A DNA stretch of 64,000 bases from Pseudidiomarina donghaiensis (GTDB taxonomy: Bacteria; Pseudomonadota; Gammaproteobacteria; Enterobacterales; Alteromonadaceae), in contig NZ_FPCF01000005.1 of assembly GCF_900116895.1 (NCBI RefSeq), forward strand, positions 103,077 through 167,076. The letters run 5' to 3'. This document shows positions 31,901 to 40,256 of the stretch, piece after piece. The notes below the pieces were generated by a model. It was given only the letters and a program-made list of their open reading frames with translations, searched no databases and was not told the origin of the DNA. Each line of letters begins with the position of its first letter. Positions within the stretch are counted from its first letter, which is position 1. The position numbers and the translations under genes were made by a program.

Positions 31901-32084
31901 TCGTATGGTGATTGGTATTGTTATCTTCTCTGGGGTAGCGTTATCGGCGTTCTTGACGATATTTATCATTCCAGCACTTTATTCGCTGTTGGCTCGTAAC
32001 ACCTCTTCGCCTGAGCAGTTAGCGCATGAGTTGGCGCAGCTTGAGCAGCAACACCCTGATAATAAAACGGAGGCGTCGCTATAG
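28974..32084 (+). CDS. RND efflux transporter permease (HAE-1 family)
   Basis: The 1036-residue pump has the duplicated RND layout: TM1 (PVFASVVNILLIVFGIVAF), two large periplasmic loops, and TM4 with the proton-relay pair in AIGLVVDDSIVVLENI; the TM10 lysine is in GLAAKNGILIVEFANQL. This identifies a proton-driven HAE-1-type exporter of hydrophobic or amphiphilic compounds rather than a CusA-type metal pump, which would have methionine pairs. It follows the adaptor by 3 bp with GAGG upstream. No dedicated regulator or outer-membrane factor is adjacent. Confidence 0.93.
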   Translation: MLLSDVSVKRPVFASVVNILLIVFGIVAFTMLPLREYPDIDPPVVSIDTNYTGASADIVETQITQVIEDRISGIEGIKNINSSSRNGRSRISIEFTLNRDIDAAANDVRDRVSRVLDNLPEQVDPPEVSKANSDESTIVWYNLRSETMSVLELTDYADRYIADRLSVVDGVARVQLGGERRYAMRVWLDRDAMAARNITVTDIESRLRSENVELPAGEVESIDREFTVRVARTYLTPEHFKRLTIKRGDNGQLVRLAEVARIEMGAENDKTDFRGNGINMVGIGIVKQSKANTLEVVENVKREINQIAETLPETMFIVPSYDSSIFIKGSIDEVYNTLGIAMALVVVVIYMFLGNIRATLIPALTVPVAIIASYIALFAMGFSINLLTLLALVLAIGLVVDDSIVVLENIYRRVEAGEPPLLAAYRGAREVGFAVVATTLVLISVFVPLAFLDGNIGQLFTEFALAIAAAVAFSSIAALTLSPMLSSKILHKKERSSKFGQVIDKGFNWVEAGYVRVLKRTLAYPWMAALLVILAGVLSYGMMQFIEQEFVPPEDRGTFYVMVRSEEGASFESNSANMREIESILMPYIDQGKVDRLIIRSPGWGNSAGVAIVGAVPFEERDWSTFELMDEVSKQLNQVTGVRAFAFMRSGISGGGGRPVQFVLQGNTYEQLAAYRDIVVEKASQNPNLLDLDSDYKATLPQLLIRIDQERASDLGVSVGDIGRTLETMLGQRRATTYLDRGEEYDVILEGERSDYRSPTAIDNIYVRSASSGSLIPLSNLVTVEEQATSGSLNRYNRMRSITIEANLAEGYSLGEALAYLEEIVRTELPEDVSIDYKGESQMYKESGSSVVFVFVLALLVAYLVLAAQFESFIHPLVIMLMVPIAFLGAIIGLYTTDMTINIYSQIGIVMLIGLAAKNGILIVEFANQLRDAGMKFDDAIVKGSQQRLRPIVMTAFTTLMSSLPLILGSGPGAESRMVIGIVIFSGVALSAFLTIFIIPALYSLLARNTSSPEQLAHELAQLEQQHPDNKTEASL

Positions 32085-32097
32085 CGGCGCTTGCCAC

Positions 32098-32826
32098 TCA
32101 AACCCAACGGTTCGCCTCTTTGGCGTCAACGTACAGGCCGTTGAGTACATTTTTAGCTAGCGTGGGGTGGTTGGTAAAAATACCATCTACCCCCATGCGC
32201 TTAAGCTCAAGCATATCTTGTGGTTCATCTACCGTAAACACTAAAACTTTCAGCCCTCGCAGGTGTGCATCGGCGACAAATTCCGGCGTTATAAAGTCGA
32301 CATCAATATGTACTGACCATGCCTGTAACTCACTGGCGAAACGTGCATAGCTAAGTGGGCAGCTAGTCGTTAGTGCGCCGATAGATTGTTCTGGATGGTC
32401 TTCTTTGAGTTGTTTTAACCAGTGATGATTAAAGCTTGATACTAAAAGTTGTTCTGGCTGGAAACCCGATTGCTCAACTGCACGGCGCAAATGGCGCGTT
32501 AAACCGCGGGTGATATCGGCCCCTTTTAGTTCGATATTCACCATACAGCGCCCGCCAATAAAGTCGAGCACTTCGTCCAAGGTTGGAATAGGGTGTTGAC
32601 CAAATACTTTTAAACTGCGCAGTTGTGTAAGGTTAAAATCTTGAAGTCGACCTTCTTGTGCGGTTAATCGGGCGAGGTAACGGTCGTGGAATACAATCCA
32701 TTCGTCTTCAAGCGGATAGACGTCAATTTCAATACCATCGGCTTGCGCATCTAACGCCCGCCCAAAAGCCGCAATCGTATTCTCTGGGGCTTCAAAGCTA
32801 GCGCCACGATGCGCAAAAATAAGCAT
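32098..32826 (-). CDS. Glycerophosphodiester phosphodiesterase
   Basis: The 242-residue TIM-barrel protein begins FAHRGASFEAPENTIAAFGRAL and continues ADGIEIDVYPLEDEWIVFHDRYLARLT, giving the catalytic histidines and the metal-binding Glu-Asp of the GDPD family; VNIELKGA holds the third acidic ligand. It hydrolyses glycerophosphodiesters from phospholipid turnover to glycerol 3-phosphate and an alcohol. No signal peptide, so cytoplasmic like UgpQ. It lies 2 bp downstream of psd, a sensible lipid-metabolism pairing, in an rsgA-psd-GDPD operon. Confidence 0.92.
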   Translation of the reverse strand: MLIFAHRGASFEAPENTIAAFGRALDAQADGIEIDVYPLEDEWIVFHDRYLARLTAQEGRLQDFNLTQLRSLKVFGQHPIPTLDEVLDFIGGRCMVNIELKGADITRGLTRHLRRAVEQSGFQPEQLLVSSFNHHWLKQLKEDHPEQSIGALTTSCPLSYARFASELQAWSVHIDVDFITPEFVADAHLRGLKVLVFTVDEPQDMLELKRMGVDGIFTNHPTLAKNVLNGLYVDAKEANRWV

Positions 32827-32828
32827 GT

Positions 32829-33698
32829 TTAGTCGTCGCGTTTGCCGAGCACATCACCCATACGGGTCGTTGTGCCTGCTTTAAGGTCGTCGGCGAAATC
32901 AATCACGTCATCGGGGAACAACAAAATCACCGTTGATCCTAATTTGAAGTGACCCATTTCTGCACCCTTTTTAAGGCTAATTGCTTGATCACCGCTGGCC
33001 GGATATTCCCACGTGTGAACATCGGTCCCGCGTGGTGGAGTGACGGTCTCAGACCATACCGTACCAATGCTAGCGACAATTGTTGCCCCAACCAAAACCA
33101 TGGCGAACTTACCAAACTCGCCTTCAAAAATAGCGACGACGCGCTCATTTCGGGCAAATAAGTTTGGCACGTTGGCAACGGTCAACGGGTTCACGGAATA
33201 GAGATCACCAGGAACATAAATCATTTTACGCAGCACGCCATCGCACGGCATATGAATGCGATGATAATCTTTCGGGGCTAAATAAATAGTCGCAAAATCG
33301 CCGTCGCGAAAAGCGTGTGCATCGCGCGGGTCACCACCTACGAGTTCAGTCAAACTGTAGTCATGGCCTTTCGCTTGAAAAATACGCCCTTCTTCAATGT
33401 CACCTAATTGACTGATAGCGCCGTCAACCGGGTGAGCAAATAATTCAGGCTGGTCGGCTTTTAATGGGCGCAGCTCAGGTTTTAAATAGCGGGTAAAAAA
33501 TGCATTAAAGGTTTTGTAGGCACGCGGGTTCTCGTGAATCGCTTCACTCATGTCAATTTTATAGTGGCGAATAAACCACCGAATAAATGCCTGCGTAAAC
33601 CAGCCGGCTTGCGCTGCAGCAAATTTACCGACTAAACGTGACACTGCATGCTTCGGTAACCAATGCTGCAATTGAATTTTTACGCGATCCCAATTCAC
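32829..33698 (-). CDS. psd: Phosphatidylserine decarboxylase proenzyme
   Basis: The 289-residue membrane-associated enzyme makes phosphatidylethanolamine. It self-cleaves within the LGST motif, seen in [15 protein letters not shown], to form the pyruvoyl group; [11 protein letters not shown] and [22 protein letters not shown] are further family blocks. The start is a GTG at 33698 that overlaps the rsgA stop as GTGA, so translation is probably coupled. Length matches E. coli Psd (322) apart from a shorter C-terminus. Confidence 0.95.
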   Translation of the reverse strand: MNWDRVKIQLQHWLPKHAVSRLVGKFAAAQAGWFTQAFIRWFIRHYKIDMSEAIHENPRAYKTFNAFFTRYLKPELRPLKADQPELFAHPVDGAISQLGDIEEGRIFQAKGHDYSLTELVGGDPRDAHAFRDGDFATIYLAPKDYHRIHMPCDGVLRKMIYVPGDLYSVNPLTVANVPNLFARNERVVAIFEGEFGKFAMVLVGATIVASIGTVWSETVTPPRGTDVHTWEYPASGDQAISLKKGAEMGHFKLGSTVILLFPDDVIDFADDLKAGTTTRMGDVLGKRDD

Positions 33699-34753
33699 GA
33701 CTTTTTACCTCGAGTATTTGCTCTGGTCGGCTTGTTGGCCGACATGGATTCAATGATTCTATGGAAATTGTACAGCCGAAGTGCGTGCAGGTCACCTGCT
33801 TCGAGCGCTTCTTGTAAGGCACAACCAGGGTCATCGATGTGCTTGCAGTCGCGAAATTTACATTGGCCAAGGTATGGCCGAAAATCGCGATAACACCAAG
33901 CAACGCGCTCTGGCTCTAAGTGCCACAAGGCAAACTCGCGTATTCCTGGAGAGTCAATTAAAATACCGCCCGTGGGCACAACATAGCGAGTGGCTACAGT
34001 GGTTGTGTGCTGCCCAAGCCCTGAGTTGTCTGATACGGCGCCAACATCGGCATCAATGTCTGGCAATAACGCATTGACCAACGAGGACTTTCCGACCCCA
34101 GATTGACCCACCACAATCGACACATGCTCATCTAATAATCGATGCAGATCAACCAGCGATTGCGGGTGTTTCGCGCTGACCTCTAATACTTGGTAGCCAA
34201 TATCGCGATAAACATCGAGCGCATTGTAAATTTCTTGCTGTTCGGTTTCATCTAAACCCGCGATTAAGTCTGCTTTGTTAAGCACAATAACCGGAGTCAC
34301 TTCAATGTCTTCGCAGGCCACTAAATAGCGGTCAATAATTTGACTTGAAAACGCAGGAACCACACTTGAAACAATGAGAATTTGGTCGACATTAGCCGCT
34401 ACGGGCTTTAAACCGTCGTAATAGTCGGGACGACACAACAGTGACTGGCGCGGCTGGACCGCCTCAATGACCCCAACCACATCGCCGGAGACTTGCTGAA
34501 AGCGTCGCCATACCACCACGTCACCACAAACTAAGGAGTCTACGGTGCGACGAATATGACACCGCAGAGAAGCTTCAGTGTCGGTACAGATGACTGCTTG
34601 ATGACCAAATCGGCTAACCACAATGCCGGCTTCAGAACTACCTAGCACGGCATCTTGAATGTCGGTTTCCAGCTCTGCTTGCTGTATACGTTTTTCTTGG
34701 TTCGAACGAATACGGCGCAGTTGTCCTTTATTCAGTCGTCGTTGTTTTGCCAT
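33695..34753 (-). CDS. rsgA: Ribosome small-subunit-dependent GTPase A
   Basis: The 352-residue circularly permuted GTPase helps late 30S maturation. Visible in order: a basic N-terminus ([18 protein letters not shown]), OB-fold, G4 motif VLNKADLI, then P-loop [18 protein letters not shown], then the C-terminal zinc finger [19 protein letters not shown]. The permuted order of G motifs is diagnostic. It is upstream of psd with a 4-bp overlap and divergent from orn, as in E. coli. Confidence 0.96.
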   Translation of the reverse strand: MAKQRRLNKGQLRRIRSNQEKRIQQAELETDIQDAVLGSSEAGIVVSRFGHQAVICTDTEASLRCHIRRTVDSLVCGDVVVWRRFQQVSGDVVGVIEAVQPRQSLLCRPDYYDGLKPVAANVDQILIVSSVVPAFSSQIIDRYLVACEDIEVTPVIVLNKADLIAGLDETEQQEIYNALDVYRDIGYQVLEVSAKHPQSLVDLHRLLDEHVSIVVGQSGVGKSSLVNALLPDIDADVGAVSDNSGLGQHTTTVATRYVVPTGGILIDSPGIREFALWHLEPERVAWCYRDFRPYLGQCKFRDCKHIDDPGCALQEALEAGDLHALRLYNFHRIIESMSANKPTRANTRGKKS

Positions 34754-34844
34754 GTAATAATTTCCAGTTCATACTGGATTTGATCATACATTATTACGCA
34801 CAATAGTGCCTGAACTTAATTGTAACCAACAGCAAGGACAAAAT

Positions 34845-35396
34845 ATGAGCGCAAGTGCAGAACGTCTTATTTGGATTGATCTCGAAATGACAGGTTTGAG
34901 CCCTGAATATGACCACATTATAGAGATTGCCACCATTGTGACGGATTATGACTTGAACGTACTTGCTGAAGGGCCAGTGATTGCGGTGCATCAACCGCAA
35001 GCGAACCTCGATAAAATGGACGACTGGAACGTTCGCACCCATACGACATCTGGCTTAGTAGCGCGCGTGCAAGAGAGCCGCTATGATGAGCAACAAGCAA
35101 GTGATGAAACGATTGCGTTTTTAGAACAGTGGGTTACGGCAGGAAGCTCGCCTATGTGTGGGAACAGCATTTGCCAAGACCGCCGGTTCTTAGCCCAGCA
35201 TATGCCACAGCTAGAAGCTTATTTTCATTACCGCAATTTAGATGTCAGTACACTGAAGCAATTAGCAAAATACTGGGCGCCGGAAGTGGCCAATGGGCTC
35301 ACTAAACAGGGCGCGCACACGGCTTTAGCCGACATTCGTGAGTCGATAGAAGAACTCAAATATTATCGCACTCATTTATTTAAATCCGGATATTAG
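34845..35396 (+). CDS. orn: Oligoribonuclease
   Basis: The 183-residue DEDDh exonuclease degrades dinucleotides to mononucleotides, including pGpG from c-di-GMP breakdown. Motifs: [16 protein letters not shown] (Exo I), [15 protein letters not shown] (Exo II) and [15 protein letters not shown] (Exo III). Start taken at ATG 34845 behind AAGGA; the frame is open 39 bases upstream. E. coli Orn is 181 residues. Its presence fits the EAL phosphodiesterase gene at 48 kb. Confidence 0.96.
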   Translation: MSASAERLIWIDLEMTGLSPEYDHIIEIATIVTDYDLNVLAEGPVIAVHQPQANLDKMDDWNVRTHTTSGLVARVQESRYDEQQASDETIAFLEQWVTAGSSPMCGNSICQDRRFLAQHMPQLEAYFHYRNLDVSTLKQLAKYWAPEVANGLTKQGAHTALADIRESIEELKYYRTHLFKSGY

Positions 35397-35429
35397 ATAA
35401 TAATAACAACAACAAGGAATACGAAGCAC

Positions 35430-36746
35430 ATGTTAAAGCTCCTTATTGTCGGAGGTTTAGTTGTACTTCTTGGCTTTACTTTCGGGCCGCCCAAATATGT
35501 GGTTTTTGCTGAACAGCAAACACTCATTGAAACGCCATATGGGCAGCAAACTGCTTATTTGGCGTGGCATATTAACCGCTGGCTACCTATTCAGGCACTC
35601 GCTGAACTGGTTTGGTATGCGCCTGAAGTAGATAGTGAAGTGGCACTAACGCCGCAGCAGTTGCGCGAAACAAGCGTGCCATTTGCGATTCCTGGCGGTT
35701 TTGTCAAAACCTATTTGTGGTGGTTGTTGCCGCCTTTCTTTTTGGGGTTGCAAAAGCTGCTGAGTATCGGTTTTTTTGCGCTTCGCCAGGTACAGTCTCA
35801 CAAAAGAAATTTCTATTTGGCGGAGCGACGCAATACCATTATTGCGTACGAAAATTTCCTCAAGCTCACTAAAGACGTTCCCTATAAGCCATTCCGTTTG
35901 CGTCGCAAAGCAAAGCAGGCACGTGAGCAGCTGTATGAGAACTATATTCAGTCGTTATCACGTTCGTCGCTCAATGACGAAGAGCGCGTGTTTAATGGCG
36001 CCGTTGCTAAAATGTTGGCGTTTAACCGAGATCATCAACAACGTTTTCTGCCGTTAAAGTTACAGATGGAGCCTGGAGTGCTCGCGCTAACCCGAGGCGA
36101 ATATAAAAAATTCATGAAGTTTGAAGGGTATTTTGAAGAACGTATGAGTCAGGCGGCCAAACAGTGGCTATTAGAGCTGCATGGTAGCGGCGTGCCAAGT
36201 ATGTCAGAGCTTTACGAGAATTGGGATGGCCGTGCCCGAAGTTGCGCCAAAGCCATTCTCACTGCGCGTCAATGGCGGCCATTAACCGACCTTCGCGAAG
36301 GGTTTAAAACTTATGTCAGCGATACACTTTTTAGAACCTTAGGGCGTGCGCAATCGCAACACCAGCGCGATGACTTAGTGCGTCATGCTGAGGCCTACCT
36401 GACCTATTCGGTGTATCGCTACATGCCGGTTGACGCACGCTTGAATGACTATGAGCAAGAATTTAAGCGGTTAATAGGTAAACGCATCGCGCGCGCAATG
36501 TCGTCCTTATTTCCGCAAGAAATATCAACCAATGGTGTGAAGCCCGATCTATTCCTCAATCCGTCATTTCGTAACGACAGTCATGTTGCCAAGTTGAATA
36601 TTGAGTTGGTCTTTGAGAACAAAGTCATGCCTGATGGCATGCCAGTGTTGAGTAATTCTCTGTATTTAGTGTTGCCGGGAGAACCACCACAAAGACTGCT
36701 AGAATTAGAAGCGAAACTAAATACCAAAGCAAAGGAGGCTGAATAA
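35430..36746 (+). CDS. Unknown membrane-anchored protein
   Basis: Encodes 438 residues that I do not recognise. An N-terminal hydrophobic segment (LLIVGGLVVLLGFTFG) and a second near residues 92-117 (TYLWWLLPPFFLGLQKLLSIGFFAL) frame a short, probably periplasmic loop; the remaining 300 or so residues are charged, helical and rich in Arg and Lys (FRLRRKAKQAREQLYENYIQ), likely cytoplasmic. AAGGA lies upstream. The TAA overlaps the ATG of the next small gene as TAATG, so the two are translationally coupled and probably act together. No catalytic motif is evident. Confidence 0.6.
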   Translation: MLKLLIVGGLVVLLGFTFGPPKYVVFAEQQTLIETPYGQQTAYLAWHINRWLPIQALAELVWYAPEVDSEVALTPQQLRETSVPFAIPGGFVKTYLWWLLPPFFLGLQKLLSIGFFALRQVQSHKRNFYLAERRNTIIAYENFLKLTKDVPYKPFRLRRKAKQAREQLYENYIQSLSRSSLNDEERVFNGAVAKMLAFNRDHQQRFLPLKLQMEPGVLALTRGEYKKFMKFEGYFEERMSQAAKQWLLELHGSGVPSMSELYENWDGRARSCAKAILTARQWRPLTDLREGFKTYVSDTLFRTLGRAQSQHQRDDLVRHAEAYLTYSVYRYMPVDARLNDYEQEFKRLIGKRIARAMSSLFPQEISTNGVKPDLFLNPSFRNDSHVAKLNIELVFENKVMPDGMPVLSNSLYLVLPGEPPQRLLELEAKLNTKAKEAE

Positions 36747-37060
36747 TGCGCAAAGTTTTACAAGCAATGACGTTACTCGGTCTCATAAGCATATTCAGTT
36801 CGCCCGTGATGGCTACCCAAGAGAGTCCACACTCCGTTTCTGACCTGCAACAATGGTACTGCAAGGCGCAGGATTTTATTGATGAGGCCGGCCTAGTGCA
36901 GTCGTGGCTCGATCGGGTAAAAAAGAATTCTATCGTATTTGTTAATAATCAAGGCGTGCAAACTGCTAGCCCAGTTGTGGTTGCGTGGAAAAAAACACCA
37001 GAATGTTTAATTAACGAGCGAACGAACGAAAAAAGCGAAAAAACCGAAAAAAGTGGTTGA
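36746..37060 (+). CDS. Small secreted protein coupled to the upstream membrane gene
   Basis: Encodes 104 residues with a signal peptide (MRKVLQAMTLLGLISIFSSPVMA) and a mature part containing two cysteines (QQWYCKAQDFIDEAG and KKTPECLIN) that may form a disulfide, ending in a Lys/Glu-rich tail (TNEKSEKTEKSG). No family recognised. GGAGG lies just before the upstream stop, and the start overlaps that stop by one base. The stop codon at 37058-37060 falls in the -35 element of the tRNA promoter. Confidence 0.55.
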   Translation: MRKVLQAMTLLGLISIFSSPVMATQESPHSVSDLQQWYCKAQDFIDEAGLVQSWLDRVKKNSIVFVNNQGVQTASPVVVAWKKTPECLINERTNEKSEKTEKSG

Positions 37061-37084
37061 CGAGAATGCCCTGATCCGTAAAAT
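37057..37084 (+). promoter_or_regulatory. Sigma-70 promoter of tRNA-Gly with GC-rich discriminator
   Basis: TTGACG at 37057-37062, a 16-bp spacer and TAAAAT at 37079-37084 are followed by ACGCCCTCG. A GC-rich discriminator is typical of stringently controlled stable-RNA promoters. The tRNA begins 19 bp downstream. Confidence 0.75.
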
Positions 37085-37103
37085 ACGCCCTCGTTAACAC
37101 ATT

Positions 37104-37179
37104 GCGAGAATAGCTCAGCTGGTAGAGCACAACCTTGCCAAGGTTGGGGTCGCGAGTTCGAATCTCGTTTCTCGCTCCA
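37104..37179 (+). tRNA. tRNA-Gly (anticodon GCC)
   Basis: The 76-base sequence folds as a cloverleaf: acceptor GCGAGAA pairs with TTCTCGC, the D-loop carries AGCTCAGCTGGTAGAGC, the anticodon stem-loop AACCTTGCCAAGGTT presents GCC, the T-arm contains GTTCGAATC, and CCA is encoded at 37177-37179. It has its own promoter and terminator and stands alone between the unknown gene pair and the ars operon. Confidence 0.97.
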
Positions 37180-37186
37180 AATTTAA

Positions 37187-37219
37187 AAAAGCCCGAAGGT
37201 TTACGCCTTCGGGCTTTTT
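37187..37219 (+). terminator. Terminator of the tRNA-Gly transcript
   Basis: GCCCGAAGG and CCTTCGGGC form a 9-bp stem with a TTTACG loop, preceded by six A and followed by five T. It separates tRNA-Gly from the ars promoter region. Confidence 0.93.
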
Positions 37220-37242
37220 GCTTTCAGATTTCCAGAATTTTC

Positions 37243-37296
37243 TTGCTGGTAAAACATATTCGATCTACCATATATATGATTATTCATATGTATGGT
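37243..37296 (+). promoter_or_regulatory. ars promoter and 30-bp dyad operator
   Basis: The segment 37267-37296 starts ACCATA and ends TATGGT and is a near-perfect palindrome (26 of 30 positions match its reverse complement). ArsR-type operators are AT-rich dyads containing CATAT-like blocks, which fits. TTGCTG (37243-37248) and TACCAT (37266-37271), 17 bp apart, could be the -35 and -10, putting the operator over the -10. The ars fusion gene starts 6 bp after the dyad. Confidence 0.75.
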
Positions 37297-37301
37297 GCCC
37301 C

Positions 37302-38060
37302 ATGAAGATACTTTTCTTGTGTACTGCAAATTCCGCACGCTCGATTATGGGCGAAGCCATTTTGCGGCAGTTTGTTGGCCAAGGCATTCAGGTATATAGC
37401 GCTGGTTCAGCACCAACAGCGGTGGAACCGAAAGCACTGGAAACACTTCGGAAATTCAAGGTGGATACCACGGGGCTGCGCGCCAAAAGTCTCGCTGACT
37501 TGCCTACTCATGAATTTGATTACGTAATAAGTTTGTGTGATCGCGCTCGCCATGAATGCCAAACGGAATTTGGTGATAGCAAATTCATTGCTTGGGACTT
37601 TCCGGACCCAGTGAGTAGCTCCGATCCGCAAGCCTACACACGTACTGTGCATGAATTAAGCGAGCGCATACGTATGTTCTTACTGATTTTGCGCAAAGGT
37701 AGCAAGCACAAGCAATTATTCAATAGCCCCGAAGATTTTTTCAAAATAATGGCGGACCCATTACGGCTGTCTATGATCTTAATGTTGGCGCAACACGCTC
37801 AGCTATGTGTGTGCGATTTTGTCGAGTCGACCGGTATGTCACAGCCGAAAGTATCGCGACACTTAGCCCAATTACGTGACTTTGGGTTACTCGTTGATCG
37901 TAAGCAGGGGCGCTGGGTTTACTACCGGTTAAATGAAAGTATGCCCGATTGGATGCGCCAAGTTATCGACATCACAGCGAACCATAATCCACAGCTTTAC
38001 CCGACACCGATACATTGTTCGGCAAGCACAGAATATTTGGAGACACAGCATGACAGTTAA
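37302..38060 (+). CDS. Fused arsenate reductase (LMW-PTP type) and ArsR repressor
   Basis: The 252-residue protein joins two domains. Residues 1-130 are a low-molecular-weight phosphatase/thioredoxin-type ArsC: P-loop CTANSARS (Cys7) and the redox pair Cys79 and Cys86 in LCDRARHEC, all three reductase cysteines being present. Residues 145-230 are an ArsR winged helix: [13 protein letters not shown], As(III)-site Cys169 and Cys171 in QLCVCDF, recognition helix [12 protein letters not shown] and wing [11 protein letters not shown]. The third ArsR cysteine seen in plasmid R773 is Val here. It is expected to repress its own operon through the dyad just upstream and may reduce arsenate. Start by homology at ATG 37302; the Shine-Dalgarno is weak. 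Confidence 0.88.
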   Translation: MKILFLCTANSARSIMGEAILRQFVGQGIQVYSAGSAPTAVEPKALETLRKFKVDTTGLRAKSLADLPTHEFDYVISLCDRARHECQTEFGDSKFIAWDFPDPVSSSDPQAYTRTVHELSERIRMFLLILRKGSKHKQLFNSPEDFFKIMADPLRLSMILMLAQHAQLCVCDFVESTGMSQPKVSRHLAQLRDFGLLVDRKQGRWVYYRLNESMPDWMRQVIDITANHNPQLYPTPIHCSASTEYLETQHDS

Positions 38061-39051
38061 ATTGGGAATTAACGGTTTAGGCCGCATTGGCCGTTTAGCA
38101 TTTCGTATTGCGTGGAATAATCCAGCTTTTGACATTGTGCAAGTGAATGACCCCGGTGCCGATGCCGAAACCTTTGCGCATTTGCTCAATTTTGACTCGG
38201 TACATGGGCGCTGGCAGCATGAAGCGACAGCCGATGGTGACACTTTGGTTATTGGCGAGCGCCGTATTGCCTTTAGTCGCCACAAAACCATTAGCGATAA
38301 TAACTGGCGCAACTGTGATGTCGTGCTCGAAGCCTCGGGCAAAATGAAAACCGTCAGCGTACTGAATGACTACCTTGAGCAAGGGGTAAAACGTGTGGTT
38401 GTTTCAGCGCCAGTAAAAGAGCCCGGTGCGCTGAATATTGTGATGGGTGTTAACGATCACTTATTTGACCCCGCACAACACCAAATTATTACCGCGGCCT
38501 CATGTACCACGAATTGTTTGGCGCCGGTCGTGAAAGTACTACAAGATAAAATTGGCATTAAGCACGCCTCAATTACCACAATACATGACCTCACCAACAC
38601 CCAAAGTATTCTGGATGCTCCGCATAAGGATCTACGCCGCGCTCGTGCTTGCGGTATGAGCCTCATTCCAACGTCAACGGGGTCGGCCACCGCTATTGTG
38701 GAAATATTTCCTGAGCTTAAAGGCAAAATTGATGGCCATGCAGTACGTGTACCCTTGGCTAATGCGTCGTTAACCGACTGCGTATTTGAGGTGAAAAAGC
38801 CTACTTCAGTTGCTGAAATTAACGGCTGGCTAAAGTCTGCCGCGCAAAACGAGCTCAAGGGTATTCTTGGCTACGAAGAGCGCCCGTTGGTGTCCATTGA
38901 TTATAAAACCGACCCACGCTCAAGCATTATTGATGCGCTATCAACCAAAGTCATCAACGGCACCCATGTCAAAATTTATGCGTGGTATGACAATGAGTGG
39001 GGTTACGCAAATCGCACCGTTGAGCTAATTGAAAAGGTTGGCACATGTTAG
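38050..39051 (+). CDS. Glyceraldehyde-3-phosphate dehydrogenase of the arsJ system
   Basis: The 333-residue GAPDH has [18 protein letters not shown] (NAD fold), catalytic Cys in [14 protein letters not shown], and [17 protein letters not shown]. In arsJ operons a dedicated GAPDH uses arsenate in place of phosphate to form unstable 1-arseno-3-phosphoglycerate, which ArsJ exports. Start at ATG 38050, with GGAG seven bases before, overlaps the end of the fusion gene by 11 bp; its own end overlaps arsJ by 7 bp. The tight overlaps make its assignment to arsenate detoxification, not glycolysis, strong. Confidence 0.92.
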   Translation: MTVKLGINGLGRIGRLAFRIAWNNPAFDIVQVNDPGADAETFAHLLNFDSVHGRWQHEATADGDTLVIGERRIAFSRHKTISDNNWRNCDVVLEASGKMKTVSVLNDYLEQGVKRVVVSAPVKEPGALNIVMGVNDHLFDPAQHQIITAASCTTNCLAPVVKVLQDKIGIKHASITTIHDLTNTQSILDAPHKDLRRARACGMSLIPTSTGSATAIVEIFPELKGKIDGHAVRVPLANASLTDCVFEVKKPTSVAEINGWLKSAAQNELKGILGYEERPLVSIDYKTDPRSSIIDALSTKVINGTHVKIYAWYDNEWGYANRTVELIEKVGTC

Positions 39052-40256
39052 GTCAGCTTGCCCCGGCGGTTAGGCAATACCTTATTGTTACCGGCAACTA
39101 CTGGGCATTTACCCTTACCGACGGTGCGTTACGAATGCTGGTGGTATTGCACTTTCACCAGCTTGGTTACAGCGCGCTTGAAGTTGCCATGCTCTTTGTT
39201 TTTTATGAATTTTTTGGGGTGGTAACGAATTTGTTTGGCGGCTGGTTAGGCGCTCATTGGGGGCTTAACCGCACCATGAATATTGGGTTAGGGCTGCAAA
39301 TTGCAGCGCTTGCTATGTTACTGGTGCCGCCTACCATGCTTACGGTAGTGTGGGTGATGCTAGCGCAGGCGCTTTCCGGTATTGCCAAAGATTTGAATAA
39401 AATGAGTGCTAAAAGCACCATCAAGCTTTTGGTCGACGACAGCCAGCAAGGCCAATTGTACAAATGGGTGGCGTTGTTAACAGGCTCTAAAAATACCTTA
39501 AAAGGCATTGGCTTCTTCTTAGGTGGCTTGCTACTTACGCTGGTGGGCTTCACGTGGGCCATTGCCAGTATGGCGATTATGCTGACATTGGTTTGGTTAA
39601 TAAGCTTGGTGGTGTTAACCAAAGACGTTGGGAAGGCTTCGTTTAAACCCAAGTTTCGCCAGCTACTGTCAAAAAGCCGCCCGATTAATGTTTTGTCGGC
39701 AGCCCGGTTTATGCTGTTTGGAGCGCGCGATGTTTGGTTTGTGGTTGCGCTTCCGGTTTTCTTAGCTGCACAGCTAAATTGGAGCCATTGGCAAGTAGGA
39801 AGCTTTTTGGCTTTATGGGTTATTGGCTATGGTGTGGTGCAGGCTGTGGCGCCACGTTTTACCGGTGCAAACTTGGCTGCAGCAAGGCAGCAGATTGTTA
39901 TTTGGGCTGGCTTGCTATGTGCTGCGCCACTGGGGCTTGCTATCGCGCTGTGGCAACAATGGCCGATTGCTGAAACTGTCATGATTGGCCTAGCTATTTT
40001 TGGTATTTTGTTTGCGCTTAACTCGTCACTACATAGTTACTTGATTGTGGCTTATTCACGGCACGACGGGGTGTCGCTCGATGTCGGTTTTTACTACATG
40101 GCGAATGCCGGAGGGCGCCTGCTCGGTACTATTCTTTCTGGTTGGGTGTATCAGCAATGGGGGATTATGGCCTGTTTGTTGGTTTCCACCGTTATGCTGG
40201 TGCTAGCTGCGCTGGCTGTGTCATTACTTCCTGAGCGTGAACAGGCTATTCAATAG
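39045..40256 (+). CDS. arsJ: ArsJ organoarsenical efflux permease (MFS)
   Basis: A 403-residue major-facilitator protein with about 12 hydrophobic segments, starting [27 protein letters not shown], which is characteristic of ArsJ, and containing [18 protein letters not shown] in the central loop region. It exports 1-arseno-3-phosphoglycerate made by the adjoining GAPDH. Its start overlaps the GAPDH gene by 7 bp. The 3' end overlaps the convergent CSC-protein gene by 11 bp. No arsB, acr3 or arsA is present. Confidence 0.92.
   Translation: MLGQLAPAVRQYLIVTGNYWAFTLTDGALRMLVVLHFHQLGYSALEVAMLFVFYEFFGVVTNLFGGWLGAHWGLNRTMNIGLGLQIAALAMLLVPPTMLTVVWVMLAQALSGIAKDLNKMSAKSTIKLLVDDSQQGQLYKWVALLTGSKNTLKGIGFFLGGLLLTLVGFTWAIASMAIMLTLVWLISLVVLTKDVGKASFKPKFRQLLSKSRPINVLSAARFMLFGARDVWFVVALPVFLAAQLNWSHWQVGSFLALWVIGYGVVQAVAPRFTGANLAAARQQIVIWAGLLCAAPLGLAIALWQQWPIAETVMIGLAIFGILFALNSSLHSYLIVAYSRHDGVSLDVGFYYMANAGGRLLGTILSGWVYQQWGIMACLLVSTVMLVLAALAVSLLPEREQAIQ

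Noticed and set aside
32073..32090. Small dyad at the RND permease stop codon
   Set aside because: GCGTCGCTATAGCGGCGC is short, has a mismatch and no T-run, so a terminator call is not supported.
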